Source of the DNA: Winogradskyella marincola
Lineage (GTDB): Bacteria > Bacteroidota > Bacteroidia > Flavobacteriales > Flavobacteriaceae
Length of the DNA stretch: 64,000 nt
Assembly: GCF_029624125.1 (NCBI RefSeq)
Contig: NZ_JARSBN010000005.1
Location: 228,651-292,650 of the forward strand
Reading direction: 5' to 3'
Part shown: one piece after another, positions 34,062 through 42,887 of the stretch
Layout: each line of letters opens with the position of its first letter
How positions within the stretch are numbered: the first letter of the stretch is position 1
Position numbers and translations under genes: made by a program
Notes under the pieces: generated by a model
Told to the model about the DNA's origin: nothing
What the model saw: the letters and a program-made list of their open reading frames with translations, nothing else
Databases searched by the model: none

Positions 34062-34421
34062 ATGCAAAAACTCACTAACAAAGAAGAAGAAATAATGCAT
34101 ATTTTATGGAAGCTAGAAAAAGCTTTTGTAAAAGATGTATTGGCAGAAATAGAAACAGATAAACCACACTACAACACTTTATCTACCATAATTAGAAACT
34201 TGGAAGAAAAAGGGTATGTGAGTTATAATGCTTACGGAAAAACACATCAATACTACCCTATTGTTTCTAAGGAAGATTACAAAAAACGTTTTATGAATAC
34301 TGCTATTGAAAACTACTTTAACAGTTCTTATAAAAACGTGGTGTCCTTTTTTGCTAAAGAGGAAAAAATTAGTGTTGACGAACTAAAGGAGATTATTGCA
34401 ATTATAGAAAACAAAAAGTAA
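34062..34421 (+). CDS. BlaI/MecI/CopY family transcriptional repressor
   Basis: A 119-residue winged-helix repressor: LTNKEEEIMHILWKLEKAFVKDVLAEI, then NTLSTIIRNLEEKGYVSYNAYGKTHQYYPIVS are the hallmark DNA-binding region, and the C-terminal FFAKEEKISVDELKEIIAIIE helix dimerises. In the classic system the repressor is cleaved or released after the BlaR1 sensor is triggered. The gene is 13 bases after tlpA-like and two bases before the sensor gene, so all three form one operon. Confidence 0.92.
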   Translation: MQKLTNKEEEIMHILWKLEKAFVKDVLAEIETDKPHYNTLSTIIRNLEEKGYVSYNAYGKTHQYYPIVSKEDYKKRFMNTAIENYFNSSYKNVVSFFAKEEKISVDELKEIIAIIENKK

Positions 34422-34423
34422 CC

Positions 34424-36535
34424 ATGGAATATCTATTAAAAGCATCAGCTGTTATTTGCGTATTCTATATATGCTTTCAGTTGTTATTAAAACGAGAAAC
34501 TTTCTTTAATCATAACCGCTGGTTTTTAATTATTGGTTTGGTGTTAGCATTAGTATTTCCGCTTGTTGTCATTCCTATTTATATTCCTGTAGAAACAGTA
34601 GCTTCGCCAGAAATTTCTTTTCAAACAAATAATGTAGCTATCACCTCACCAAGTAATATTATTACAGAAAAGCAATTTGAATGGTCATCATTGTTACCAA
34701 TTATTTATGCCATAGGTTTTGGCATTTTATTCCTTCAGTTTTTATTTCAGTTTGGGTCTTTAATATGGTTACTAATCAAAAATCCTAAAAACAAAGAAGG
34801 TATATATACCTATGTAACCGTTAATCATAAAATATCACCATTCTCATTTTTTAAATGGATTGTTTTTAATCCTAAAGACTTTAATAACGAAGAATTAGAG
34901 CTCATATTAATGCACGAAAAAGTGCACGTTAACCAAATGCATTCTTTAGACGTTCTTTTTTCTCAACTAGCATGCGTAATCTTTTGGTTCAATCCATTGA
35001 TATGGTTCTACAAAAAAGAAGTGCATCAAAATCTGGAATATATCGCTGATCGTGAAACGCAGTCTACTACAAAAAACGAAAAAGCTTATCAGCATTTACT
35101 ACTAAAAACCAGTATACACAACACTAATACTTCATTATCAAATAATTTCTATAATTCACAAATCAAAAAACGAATCATTATGTTACACACATCTAAATCT
35201 CACCGTAAAAAACAATGGAGGTACTTATTAATTCTTCCACTTTTAGCAGGTTTATTAATGAGTATGAACACTGAAAAAGTGTATGTAAACAATACCATCA
35301 CAACAGAAAACAGAAATGAAACGCTTGAGTTTTTAGTCACCAAAAACACAACAGACTTGGAATTAAAAGCTATGTCTAAAGCGATTGAAGACAAAGGAGG
35401 AACACTTGTATTTAGCCAAATAAAACGAAACTCTAATGATGAGCTTATTGATGTTTTTGTAAAATTCTACAATCGTAGCTATGGAGGCGGAAATGCAGAA
35501 ACTCCAATTGAAGATTTTATTATTTACAAAGAGTTTTTTGATGATTATGCTGGCTATGTTGGCAGTCCTCAAAATGCTAGTTTTCATTTTGATATTGACA
35601 AAAAACAAAATGAATCCGACTACAGAGCGCTACAAAAAAGAGCTATCTCTAAAATGAAATCTCTTGGCATGCAACATGAAGAGCTTTCAACTAAAAAAGA
35701 AGAAAAACCGAAATCTGCTAAGTCTGAAAAACAAAAAGTAAAGCAAGAGTCAATTGCTTCAGAAAAAGAGGTTATCATAACAACAATAAATAAAAACACG
35801 ACAGATACTGAACTAGAAAGCATAAAAGAAAAGCTTAAAAAAGAAGGTGTTACCTTAAAAATAAAAGGGATTAAGCGCAATAAAAAAGGCGAAATTAGAG
35901 CTATAAAAATTGAAGCAAAATCCAAAAACTCAAGTACCAAATATCAAATAAGTTCTGATGATGAAGCCATAGAACCAATACACATTGCTTTAGACAAAGA
36001 GCACAACACTATTACAATTGGCAACGAAGATCACAAAACAAAAAAGCATTCTTACATCATAAAAACTGAAGATGGTGGTAAGCACAAAATTCAAAAAACA
36101 GGAAACAGTAATAATGTGTTTGTAGTTAGCAAAGAGAAAGTTAACCAAGCTAAAGACAACACCTTGTATGTTGTGGTGGACAAAAACAAAAGCGTAAAAA
36201 CTCTAGAAGTAATTTCAGAGGATGATGACGTTGACGTTATTTTAGAAGAAAAAAGCGGAAACAATGTATGGATAAGTAATGACGATATAAGCAAAGAAGA
36301 AGATATAATTATCATTCAAAATGCATTTGACGATGAAAATATACTTATTTCAACATCTAGTGGCAAAGATCCTTTATACATTATAGACGATAAGGAAGTC
36401 TCTAAAGATAAGTTTATAACTATAAAACCCAAAAACATTGAGTCTGTAACGGTCCTTAAAGATAAGTCTGCAACAGACAAGTATGGAGACAAAGCAAAAA
36501 ATGGTGTCATTATTATAAAAACCAAAAAAGATTAA
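34424..36535 (+). CDS. BlaR1-like M56 peptidase with duplicated domain and TonB-plug-like C-terminus
   Basis: A 703-residue membrane metallopeptidase sensor. Four membrane helices (about 2-22, 35-55, 85-110 and a last one near 270-285) and the gluzincin motif His164-Glu-Lys-Val-His168 (LMHEKVHVNQMH). There is no penicillin-binding domain. The periplasmic part instead has two copies of an NTTD-x-EL unit (FLVTKNTTDLELKAM and TTINKNTTDTELESI), a Lys/Glu-rich linker, and an end like the plug of TonB-dependent receptors (NIESVTVLKDKSATDKYGDK, GVIIIKTKKD). It probably signals cell-envelope status to the BlaI-type repressor. Confidence 0.85.
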   Translation: MEYLLKASAVICVFYICFQLLLKRETFFNHNRWFLIIGLVLALVFPLVVIPIYIPVETVASPEISFQTNNVAITSPSNIITEKQFEWSSLLPIIYAIGFGILFLQFLFQFGSLIWLLIKNPKNKEGIYTYVTVNHKISPFSFFKWIVFNPKDFNNEELELILMHEKVHVNQMHSLDVLFSQLACVIFWFNPLIWFYKKEVHQNLEYIADRETQSTTKNEKAYQHLLLKTSIHNTNTSLSNNFYNSQIKKRIIMLHTSKSHRKKQWRYLLILPLLAGLLMSMNTEKVYVNNTITTENRNETLEFLVTKNTTDLELKAMSKAIEDKGGTLVFSQIKRNSNDELIDVFVKFYNRSYGGGNAETPIEDFIIYKEFFDDYAGYVGSPQNASFHFDIDKKQNESDYRALQKRAISKMKSLGMQHEELSTKKEEKPKSAKSEKQKVKQESIASEKEVIITTINKNTTDTELESIKEKLKKEGVTLKIKGIKRNKKGEIRAIKIEAKSKNSSTKYQISSDDEAIEPIHIALDKEHNTITIGNEDHKTKKHSYIIKTEDGGKHKIQKTGNSNNVFVVSKEKVNQAKDNTLYVVVDKNKSVKTLEVISEDDDVDVILEEKSGNNVWISNDDISKEEDIIIIQNAFDDENILISTSSGKDPLYIIDDKEVSKDKFITIKPKNIESVTVLKDKSATDKYGDKAKNGVIIIKTKKD

Positions 36536-36561
36536 AGTTTCATCAATCAATCAAAACGGAG

Positions 36562-36598
36562 AAAGCCAAACATCAATATTGAGTTTGGCTTTTTTTTA
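36562..36598. terminator. intrinsic terminator, convergent
   Basis: AAAGCCAAAC pairs with GTTTGGCTTT, then eight T. It ends the tlpA/blaI/blaR1-like operon before the leftward endonuclease gene. Confidence 0.85.
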
Positions 36599-36617
36599 TT
36601 TCAGTTTATATAATCTA

Positions 36618-38573
36618 TTATTCTATTATTATCTTTTTGGTTAAAAAGCCTTTGCTGTTGGTTAGTTTTACTAAATACAAACCAGAAGCTAAATCTAAAT
36701 CCACATAACTATCTACAGCATTATATTGTCTTAATCGCTTACCTTCCACAGAATACACCTCAACATTTACTGCATTGGCTGAATTTATGTGCAATCTTCC
36801 AGACGTTGGGTTTGGGTATAACGAAACATTTTGCAATTCATTTTCATCCAAACTAAGCGGTTGATCCCAAACTTCGCCTACATTATTTCCCCAAATATAT
36901 TCCACCAAATTAGGTTGATCTATAAACGGGTTTCTATTAAACTGCCATGTGTATACTACGTTGTTTCTATTCATTTCAAAATCGTCTGGCGGATCGTTTC
37001 TATGCCAATCTAATAATGTTGCCAAATCACCTAATTGACCAGTTGCTGATGGATAACCATTTACAACTTCTAATCCATTATATCTAATTTCCATATACAA
37101 AACGCTACGCGCCACATCGCCTCTAAAACTACCTAAAGTACCACTTGGACCAATATATTGTCCATAATGCTGATTATTGCGAGTACTATTCTCAACCGCA
37201 TCTACTGCTCGTAGAGCATGTGCATCTGAGTTTCCGTGACGTAAAGAATCTGCCTCTGTTGTCCAAAACACATCTACTCCATCAGCAATTTCATCTTCTT
37301 CAATATCATCAAAACCACCTCTTGATCTCGGGAAAGTATGCTCTCTATTCCATTTACCAGCATTACTACTTCCTGTCTGTATATCTAACTTTGCTCTACC
37401 TTCTTCGGTATACAGTAGCCAAACCTGATTGCTGTTGGCTGGGTTTTGATCGGCTTCTTTTAAAATATCTATGATATCAGCATAAGTCTGCGCTCTTACA
37501 ACGCTAGGATCTGCAATTATATCTTGCAAAGCTTGTCTCAAGGCCAAATCAGACAAACCATCTAAGCTATCATAATAACCATCTGGCTGCGTACTTTGTA
37601 CAATTCCTGAGGTAGGATTTGTTGGCGTTCCCCAAGCTGCAACTGTAAAATCGTTGTCCACTACTCTTACCTCTACAAAATTATTTCCTGGAACAATTGG
37701 CTCTTCTAAATCTGAAAACTGAATTCTCAATACCTCATCGCCTTCATCATCAGAATCATCTGTTAGCGTTATTGTTGTGGATGTTGAATTGGTTCCACTT
37801 AAAATCGTTAAGCTGGTATTCCCTGTATAATCTGAAGTATTAAACCCATAATTATTAAGACTAATGGTAAAGTTTAAATCTGAAGCTACATTACTTTCTG
37901 CAGTAAATGTAATATCAAAAGACGCTCCTTCATCAAATTGCGTTTCTGCAACTGATATCTGAATTGGGTTTATCGCTATACCAGAACCATCATTTTCACG
38001 TCTTGGTGTTGGTGTTGCAGATGCAAAGGTTTCATTATCCATTTCATCAACAAAACGCTGGATGGACTTAGGATTAGCATTAGTACCAGTATCGTTGTGC
38101 TGAATGGTTTCTCCAAGTAAATTTAATAAACCTGTATCATCAGAATCATTTGTTCCATAAACCATAGCATCTATAAGGTTAGTCTGTGTTGCCAGAGTAC
38201 CTTCTGGAAAATCATTAACGGAAGCCTGATAAATACCAACAGCATCAGCACCATTCTGTATAGCATTTTCTGATATTAATAATTGCGGAAATGGGTAAAC
38301 TCCTTCACTACCTATTACCAACAACCCATTATTATCTGTTTGGTAACCATCTAAATCAATTACCATGTAGCTAGAGTCTGCACCACTAGAAGATCCGTTA
38401 AAGAATACCAAAATATAACCATCTGTAGAAAAATTTGGTGTTTGAGATTTTAACTCAATAAACTCTTCTGTATCTGTACTCGGAGAATCCGGATCTAGCT
38501 CATTAATAATTAACACTTGACTCCAAGCATTATGAAAAAGAAATAATGCCAAGATTATTAAAAAACGTTTCAT
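36618..38573 (-). CDS. T9SS-exported endonuclease I with lamin-tail and Calx-beta-like domains
   Basis: A 651-residue secreted multidomain nuclease. Signal peptide (to about residue 18), lamin-tail-like domain (about 20-185, LIINELDPDSPSTDTEEFIEL), Calx-beta-like domain (about 205-310, with DDSDDEGDEVLRIQFSD), endonuclease I/NucM domain (about 330-570, catalytic NREHTFPRSRG and DAHALRAVDAVENSTRNN), and a type A T9SS sorting domain (last 75 residues: LYPNPTSGRLHI, SGLYLVKLTNSKGFLTKKI). It would degrade external DNA or RNA for nutrients. Standalone gene. Confidence 0.9.
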   Translation of the reverse strand: MKRFLIILALFLFHNAWSQVLIINELDPDSPSTDTEEFIELKSQTPNFSTDGYILVFFNGSSSGADSSYMVIDLDGYQTDNNGLLVIGSEGVYPFPQLLISENAIQNGADAVGIYQASVNDFPEGTLATQTNLIDAMVYGTNDSDDTGLLNLLGETIQHNDTGTNANPKSIQRFVDEMDNETFASATPTPRRENDGSGIAINPIQISVAETQFDEGASFDITFTAESNVASDLNFTISLNNYGFNTSDYTGNTSLTILSGTNSTSTTITLTDDSDDEGDEVLRIQFSDLEEPIVPGNNFVEVRVVDNDFTVAAWGTPTNPTSGIVQSTQPDGYYDSLDGLSDLALRQALQDIIADPSVVRAQTYADIIDILKEADQNPANSNQVWLLYTEEGRAKLDIQTGSSNAGKWNREHTFPRSRGGFDDIEEDEIADGVDVFWTTEADSLRHGNSDAHALRAVDAVENSTRNNQHYGQYIGPSGTLGSFRGDVARSVLYMEIRYNGLEVVNGYPSATGQLGDLATLLDWHRNDPPDDFEMNRNNVVYTWQFNRNPFIDQPNLVEYIWGNNVGEVWDQPLSLDENELQNVSLYPNPTSGRLHINSANAVNVEVYSVEGKRLRQYNAVDSYVDLDLASGLYLVKLTNSKGFLTKKIIIE

Positions 38574-38992
38574 ACTTTAATTTTTTTCAAAGATAGTGGT
38601 AAAAAAAACTATTAATGTTAATTAAAAATTATTTAGAAAAATCAGTTGAAAAAACACATAAGCACTACCCATAAAATAAAACTCTCAAAAGATGAAAAGT
38701 TAAAATTTTAGTGTTTTAAAGACAAAATGCCTCTACGATTTAAAAAACCAACCCAAAAACCCTCTACAAACATATAAATATGTAACCTTAAATTAATTTT
38801 AAGATTACAATTATAAACTTCAATAAAGACAAGTCACATAATTTAGTAATATATTTCATCTTTTTAGTTATAAATGTAAATGCAAATTCGTCGATTTTTA
38901 TAAAAACGTTTGGAAGACTATTGTTTGCCGATATATATTGAAAACTCAATCAAGAATTTAAATCAAATATTAACCTCTAAACCAAAAAAAAT

Positions 38993-39043
38993 ATGATGAC
39001 TTTAGCAAAACTGATTATCGATATTATATTTTCGATATTCTAA
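38993..39043 (+). CDS. possible 16-residue hydrophobic peptide
   Basis: ATG-ATG at 38993 gives MMTLAKLIIDIIFSIF and stop: one amphipathic hydrophobic stretch like small membrane toxins or leader peptides. A plus-strand terminator ends about 100 bases later. The frame is very short and may be chance inside a non-coding RNA. Confidence 0.2.
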   Translation: MMTLAKLIIDIIFSIF

Positions 39044-39109
39044 ATCCAACTAATCAACACTCCTTACAATAAAGAGGGTGTAAACAAAAAAACAATCAAT
39101 CAAAAAACG

Positions 39110-39147
39110 AGTAAAACTTAGTTCTAGAATAAGTTTTACTATTTTTA
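39110..39147 (+). terminator. orphan intrinsic terminator
   Basis: AGTAAAACTTA pairs with TAAGTTTTACT around nine bases, then ATTTTTA. No confident plus-strand gene precedes it, so it marks an unannotated transcript. Confidence 0.65.
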
Positions 39148-39187
39148 CCAAAGTCAAAAAGGATTAAAAAATGTAATTAGCCATCTA

Positions 39188-39340
39188 ATGAAGAAATCTA
39201 TCTTTAAGATTATTGCAAAAATCAACAAGGCGCTTCTTCCCAGCTATTCAAAAAGACAATTAGATCTTAGCAAGGCCACAAAGCTTCAACTAGCTATAAT
39301 TGGCTGGCGTGTGTATATTACCAAAAATGCTTTAGACTAA
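39188..39340 (+). CDS. small basic protein (50 aa) of a Flavobacteriaceae-specific type
   Basis: ATG at 39188 opens a 50-codon frame: MKKSIFKIIAKINKALLPSY, then RQLDLSKATKLQLAIIGWRV. It is basic, with a hydrophobic C-terminal half. From memory very similar short proteins occur across Flavobacteriaceae, sometimes mislabelled SsrA-binding protein; the function is unknown. It has its own terminator directly after the stop, supporting a real monocistronic gene. Confidence 0.75.
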   Translation: MKKSIFKIIAKINKALLPSYSKRQLDLSKATKLQLAIIGWRVYITKNALD

Positions 39341-39371
39341 AAAAAAGACTGCCTATTGGCAGCCTTTTCAA
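39341..39371 (+). terminator. intrinsic terminator of the 50-residue gene
   Basis: CTGCC and GGCAG pair around TATT with A- and T-rich extensions. Confidence 0.75.
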
Positions 39372-39456
39372 AACTCAATTTAATCTATCGCTTTAGCGGT
39401 AAATTCTCTTTTTCAAATTGAAAATTGTTTAAAAACACATTCCTGTTTTTATATTT

Positions 39457-40359
39457 TTAGTTTCTTGTTACAGATCCCATTATAGTTTCAACAGGACCAT
39501 CTCCCATATCTATAACTGTATGATCCATTGCATTTGCTGGTACCATATGTGCTAATGGCTTTAATGTAAATGGTGCACTACTATTATCTGGATATGGCTC
39601 TACGGAAATAACAACTGTTCGTCCTTTTAAGTCTGTTGGAAATGATAATCCGGCTGGAGCATTCTGTAAGTAATCCTCACCTGGATATCCTGGGCCATTT
39701 CCGGCATCTCCTTTAAATAATGATGTTGTTGCATTATCATCTGCTGAATCTGCGCTTGTAAATGTTCCTGTACTTATTGGTGTACCATCAAACACAACCC
39801 AACCTTCATATTTCCATCCATCAGCCAAAGTTGGCAAACTTAAACCTGCAACAAGATTTGGTGCATTTGTGTTATCCAAAAACCAAACTCCGCTAGCTTC
39901 ATTTGTATCATCCATATCTGTAGGAGTAGCCAAAATATATTTTCCTGTTGAAGCTCCTAATGTAGAGATAGTACTTCCTGAACCAACTACAATATTATCT
40001 GAATTAACGTTTGCAACATTACCGGAAAAATCACCAGCTAATAGTTTAGTAGCTGCTGGCGCAGGATCTGGATCAATTGCTGGCTCAATTGATAATACAA
40101 ATGTTGTAGCATTTTCTAATTGTGCCGTACTAACAGGAAATGTTTGCGGAAAAGAAACACTAGAAAAAGTACCTGTACTTACTGGCTGGCCATCTACTAT
40201 TATCCAACCTTCGTAAACATAATCATTTCCTAATGCTTCTAAACCTTGAAGATTTAAAGTTAAATCTGACGTTGTTGACGTGTTATTATCGTCGTCATTG
40301 CTACAGGATACAGCAAATAAACTTAATGCCATTAATCCTAAAAATGTTTTTTTAATCAT
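39457..40359 (-). CDS. lipoprotein with two anti-sigma-K-like repeats
   Basis: A 300-residue lipoprotein (LFAVSCSNDDDNN, Cys19). The mature part is an internal duplication: DYVYEGWIIVDGQPVSTGTF near residue 46 and GWKYEGWVVFDGTPISTGTF near 182. Each repeat is followed by a segment ending in a FVLSIEP or VVISVEP strand. This unit resembles the C-terminal periplasmic domain of RskA-type anti-sigma factors, here without membrane or sigma-binding parts. Location is probably the outer membrane; function unknown. Standalone gene. Confidence 0.7.
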   Translation of the reverse strand: MIKKTFLGLMALSLFAVSCSNDDDNNTSTTSDLTLNLQGLEALGNDYVYEGWIIVDGQPVSTGTFSSVSFPQTFPVSTAQLENATTFVLSIEPAIDPDPAPAATKLLAGDFSGNVANVNSDNIVVGSGSTISTLGASTGKYILATPTDMDDTNEASGVWFLDNTNAPNLVAGLSLPTLADGWKYEGWVVFDGTPISTGTFTSADSADDNATTSLFKGDAGNGPGYPGEDYLQNAPAGLSFPTDLKGRTVVISVEPYPDNSSAPFTLKPLAHMVPANAMDHTVIDMGDGPVETIMGSVTRN

Positions 40360-40517
40360 CGCTTGTTGTTTTTTAAAATTTCTTACAACAAATCTAGCAC
40401 ACCACTATTTTCTAAAATGTTAGCCAGCTAACAGTTGCTCATTTTTTTTTCAAAACTGACCAAAATCATTAAAAAACAACATCTTAGTTAGTAACTTATA
40501 AAATAAAACCTATTGTT

Positions 40518-40970
40518 ATGATTAAGAATTTAGAACACAAACGATCCTCAGAGATTTTAAAAAACAATTACATAGGATATTTATCTTACATCAGTGGTAA
40601 CAGGCCATATACTATTCCTATTACCTATTATTATAATGATGAAGAAAACTACATTATTTGCTACTCTGGTAATGGACACAAAATTAGATCTATGAGAAGA
40701 CACACATCAATATCTATGACTGTTACAGATATCTACAGCAATAACAAGTGGCAATCTGTAATGGTACACGGTCAGTATAAAGAAGCCGAAGGAAGCACCT
40801 CTAAACTTTACTTACACGAATTTTCTTTAGGCATTAAAAACCTTGTCTTAAAAAAAGAACACAAAGACTTAGACTATATCAGTCAGTTTTCTAGCAAAAC
40901 ATTTAACATGGAAACTCCAATTGTATTTCTTCTAAACATTGATGATATTACAGGCAAGGTAAAGTCTTAA
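40518..40970 (+). CDS. pyridoxamine 5'-phosphate oxidase-like flavin-binding protein
   Basis: A 150-residue split-barrel protein of the PNPOx-like/FMN-binding group: EILKNNYIGYLSYISGNRPYTIPITYYYN is the typical N-terminal strand pair, followed by HKIRSMRRHTSISMTVTD and WQSVMVHGQYKEAEG. It most resembles NimA-like or general stress FMN-binding proteins. The exact reaction is not deducible. It precedes the tRNA-Arg gene on the opposite strand. Confidence 0.8.
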   Translation: MIKNLEHKRSSEILKNNYIGYLSYISGNRPYTIPITYYYNDEENYIICYSGNGHKIRSMRRHTSISMTVTDIYSNNKWQSVMVHGQYKEAEGSTSKLYLHEFSLGIKNLVLKKEHKDLDYISQFSSKTFNMETPIVFLLNIDDITGKVKS

Positions 40971-41019
40971 ATTTCACAAATACTCAGCAAGATTATAATT
41001 GAGTTAAATAGAAGATATA

Positions 41020-41050
41020 AAAAAAGCAAGCATAATTTGCTTGCTTTTTG
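41020..41050 (-). terminator. intrinsic terminator of tRNA-Arg
   Basis: AAAAAGCAAGC pairs with GCTTGCTTTTT; read leftward it ends in seven T just beyond the tRNA 3' end. Confidence 0.85.
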
Positions 41051-41053
41051 TTG

Positions 41054-41127
41054 TGACCTCGACAGGATTCAAACCTGTAACCTTCTGAGCCGTAATCAGA
41101 TGCGCTATTCAGTTGCGCCACGAGGCC
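41054..41127 (-). tRNA. tRNA-Arg (anticodon ACG)
   Basis: Read leftward: acceptor GGCCTCG pairs with CGAGGTC, the anticodon loop is TTACGGC with ACG, and the T-arm has GGTTTGAATCC. The discriminator is A, and CCA is not encoded. Decodes CGN codons after A-to-I editing. Confidence 0.92.
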
Positions 41128-41211
41128 GTTTTAAAGTGGGTGCAAATATAATATAATTATTAAAAACCAACCAAACTATTTTTTCAAAATTGTAATTAGT
41201 ATTTTTGAAAC

Positions 41212-41847
41212 ATGGTTACAAAAGACATTTTAGATCCTTTTTCTTATTTATTTGATGAAGAAATTATTAGCAATATATCTCAAATTGCTAACATAAAAAC
41301 CTTTAAAAAAAACGATATTATTATTGATATTAAAGAGGAACTAAAATACGTTCCGCTCTTAATAAAAGGTAACATCAAAGTACTAAGAGAAGATAATGAA
41401 GGGAGCGAACTACTACTCTATGTTTTAGAATCTGGAGACACATGCGCTATGTCTCTTACATGCTGCATGTCTAAATCAGCTAGCAAGATTAGAGCTGTAG
41501 CCGATGAAGATGTTAAGCTCATTATGATTCCTATAGACAAGATGTACCTTTGGTACCACAACAACGAAAGCTGGCGAAACTTTATACTACAAAGTTACCA
41601 AACTCGCTTTGACGAAATGCTAGAGACTATTGATACTCTCGCATTTATGAAAATGGACGAGCGCTTACTAAAATACCTAAAAGACAAAGTAAAACTTTCT
41701 TCCTCTCCTTCTCTAGAAATTACACATCAGGAAATCGCTGAAGATATGCATACATCTAGAGTGGTTATCTCCAGACTACTAAAACAGTTAGAAAAAGAAA
41801 GCAAAATCAAACTCGGTAGAAATAAAATATCTGTTCTAGAATTTTAG
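41212..41847 (+). CDS. Crp/Fnr family transcriptional regulator
   Basis: A 211-residue regulator: an N-terminal cyclic-nucleotide-like beta barrel (about 20-120) and a C-terminal HTH_Crp (about 160-205, LEITHQEIAEDMHTSRVVISRLLKQLEKE). CAMSLTCCMSKSAS in the barrel has three Cys close together, which could sense sulfide, persulfide or oxygen. It directly precedes the sulfur operon and is the obvious regulator of it; a shared motif before two operon segments is a candidate binding site. A TATTTTTG box lies about 12 bases before its ATG. Confidence 0.9.
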   Translation: MVTKDILDPFSYLFDEEIISNISQIANIKTFKKNDIIIDIKEELKYVPLLIKGNIKVLREDNEGSELLLYVLESGDTCAMSLTCCMSKSASKIRAVADEDVKLIMIPIDKMYLWYHNNESWRNFILQSYQTRFDEMLETIDTLAFMKMDERLLKYLKDKVKLSSSPSLEITHQEIAEDMHTSRVVISRLLKQLEKESKIKLGRNKISVLEF

Positions 41848-41849
41848 TA

Positions 41850-41861
41850 ACTTATGTAACA
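41850..41861 (+). promoter_or_regulatory. candidate Crp/Fnr site 1 (ACTTATGTAACA)
   Basis: The same 12 bases recur at 42888-42899 before the persulfide dioxygenase gene. Here it is followed 20 bases later by the -7 box TATTTTTG (41882-41889), putting the motif near -40, where an activator would sit. Confidence 0.5.
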
Positions 41862-41905
41862 GAGACCTAAATTAAGAGTTCTATTTTTGCCTTAAAATAA
41901 ATTTT

Positions 41906-42463
41906 ATGGAATACATTTTAAAGCCTTGGCCATGGTACATTTCTGGACCAAGTATTGCTATTGTTATGTTTTTACTACTCTACTTTGGAAGAACCTTTGG
42001 CATGTCTTCTAACTTAAGAACTATATGTGCAATTGGTGGTGCAGACAAATATTCTGACTTCTTTAAATTTGATTGGAAAAGCCAACGATGGAATCTAATT
42101 GTTGTGCTTGGCGCTGTTTGCGGAGGTTTTATTGCTCATTTTCTTCTTTCAGACCCAACCAATATTAATCTAAGTGCTGAGACTATTACAGATTTAAACC
42201 AGCTTGGTTTTAAAAATGCTGGAGATAGCCTCTTACCTCCTGAGCTATTTGCCTGGGAAAATGTGTTAAGTTTTAAAGGTATATCTATACTCCTTATAGG
42301 AGGCTTGCTTGTTGGTTTTGGTACAAGATACGCAGGTGGTTGCACCTCTGGCCATGCTATTACAGGTCTAAGCAGCCTACAACTACCCTCTTTAATCGCT
42401 GTTGTCGGATTCTTTATTGGTGGTTTAATAATGATTCATTTAATATTCCCAATACTGTTTTAA
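41906..42463 (+). CDS. YeeE/YedE family sulfur transport protein, subunit 1
   Basis: A 185-residue membrane protein with about five helices. The family signature is GTRYAGGCTSGHAITGLSSL near the C-terminus, with the Cys expected to relay thiosulfate or sulfane sulfur. Split YeeE pairs of this size (PmpA/PmpB type) are known next to persulfide dioxygenases. The second half is encoded one base after the stop. Upstream is a promoter with the shared motif. Confidence 0.88.
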   Translation: MEYILKPWPWYISGPSIAIVMFLLLYFGRTFGMSSNLRTICAIGGADKYSDFFKFDWKSQRWNLIVVLGAVCGGFIAHFLLSDPTNINLSAETITDLNQLGFKNAGDSLLPPELFAWENVLSFKGISILLIGGLLVGFGTRYAGGCTSGHAITGLSSLQLPSLIAVVGFFIGGLIMIHLIFPILF

Positions 42464-42464
42464 T

Positions 42465-42881
42465 ATGAAGAAGTTTTTAAAGTTTTTTTTAGTTGGAATA
42501 TTCTTCGGAATTGTATTAGTAAAGTCTGAAGCCGTTTCGTGGTATCGTATCTATGAGATGTTTAAGTTTCAATCTTTTCACATGTATGGTATTATAGCTT
42601 CTGCCGTTTTCACAGGCATCATATTATTATTAATTGCAAAAAAGACTCATCTCAAAACGATACAAGGCACACGCTTACACGTGCCTTTAAAAGACAAAGG
42701 TCTTGTGAGGTATATTGTTGGCGGCAGTATATTTGGTTTAGGTTGGGCACTTAGTGGAGCGTGTCCTGGACCAATGTACATTCTCGTTGGTACAGGTGCA
42801 TTTTCTATACTCATCGTTATTTTTGGAGCACTAGTGGGAACGTTTTTATACGGCATTTTAAAAGATAAGCTTCCTCATTAA
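42465..42881 (+). CDS. YeeE/YedE family sulfur transport protein, subunit 2
   Basis: A 138-residue membrane protein with about four helices, partner of the preceding gene. Its signature is LGWALSGACPGPMYILVGTG, again with a conserved Cys. It has no start-stop gap to speak of, so the two are translated together. Predicted to form one transporter for reduced sulfur compounds. Confidence 0.88.
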   Translation: MKKFLKFFLVGIFFGIVLVKSEAVSWYRIYEMFKFQSFHMYGIIASAVFTGIILLLIAKKTHLKTIQGTRLHVPLKDKGLVRYIVGGSIFGLGWALSGACPGPMYILVGTGAFSILIVIFGALVGTFLYGILKDKLPH

Positions 42882-42887
42882 TGAAGC

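Larger units (their letters stand above)
38574..39187. other. 614-base region without a firm gene
   Basis: Upstream of the leftward endonuclease gene I see only AT-rich sequence to about 38900. From about 38930 to 39145 there may be a rightward transcript: a tiny ORF (38993-39043) and a good terminator (39110-39140) are described separately. No other ORF with convincing features is visible. Confidence 0.5.
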
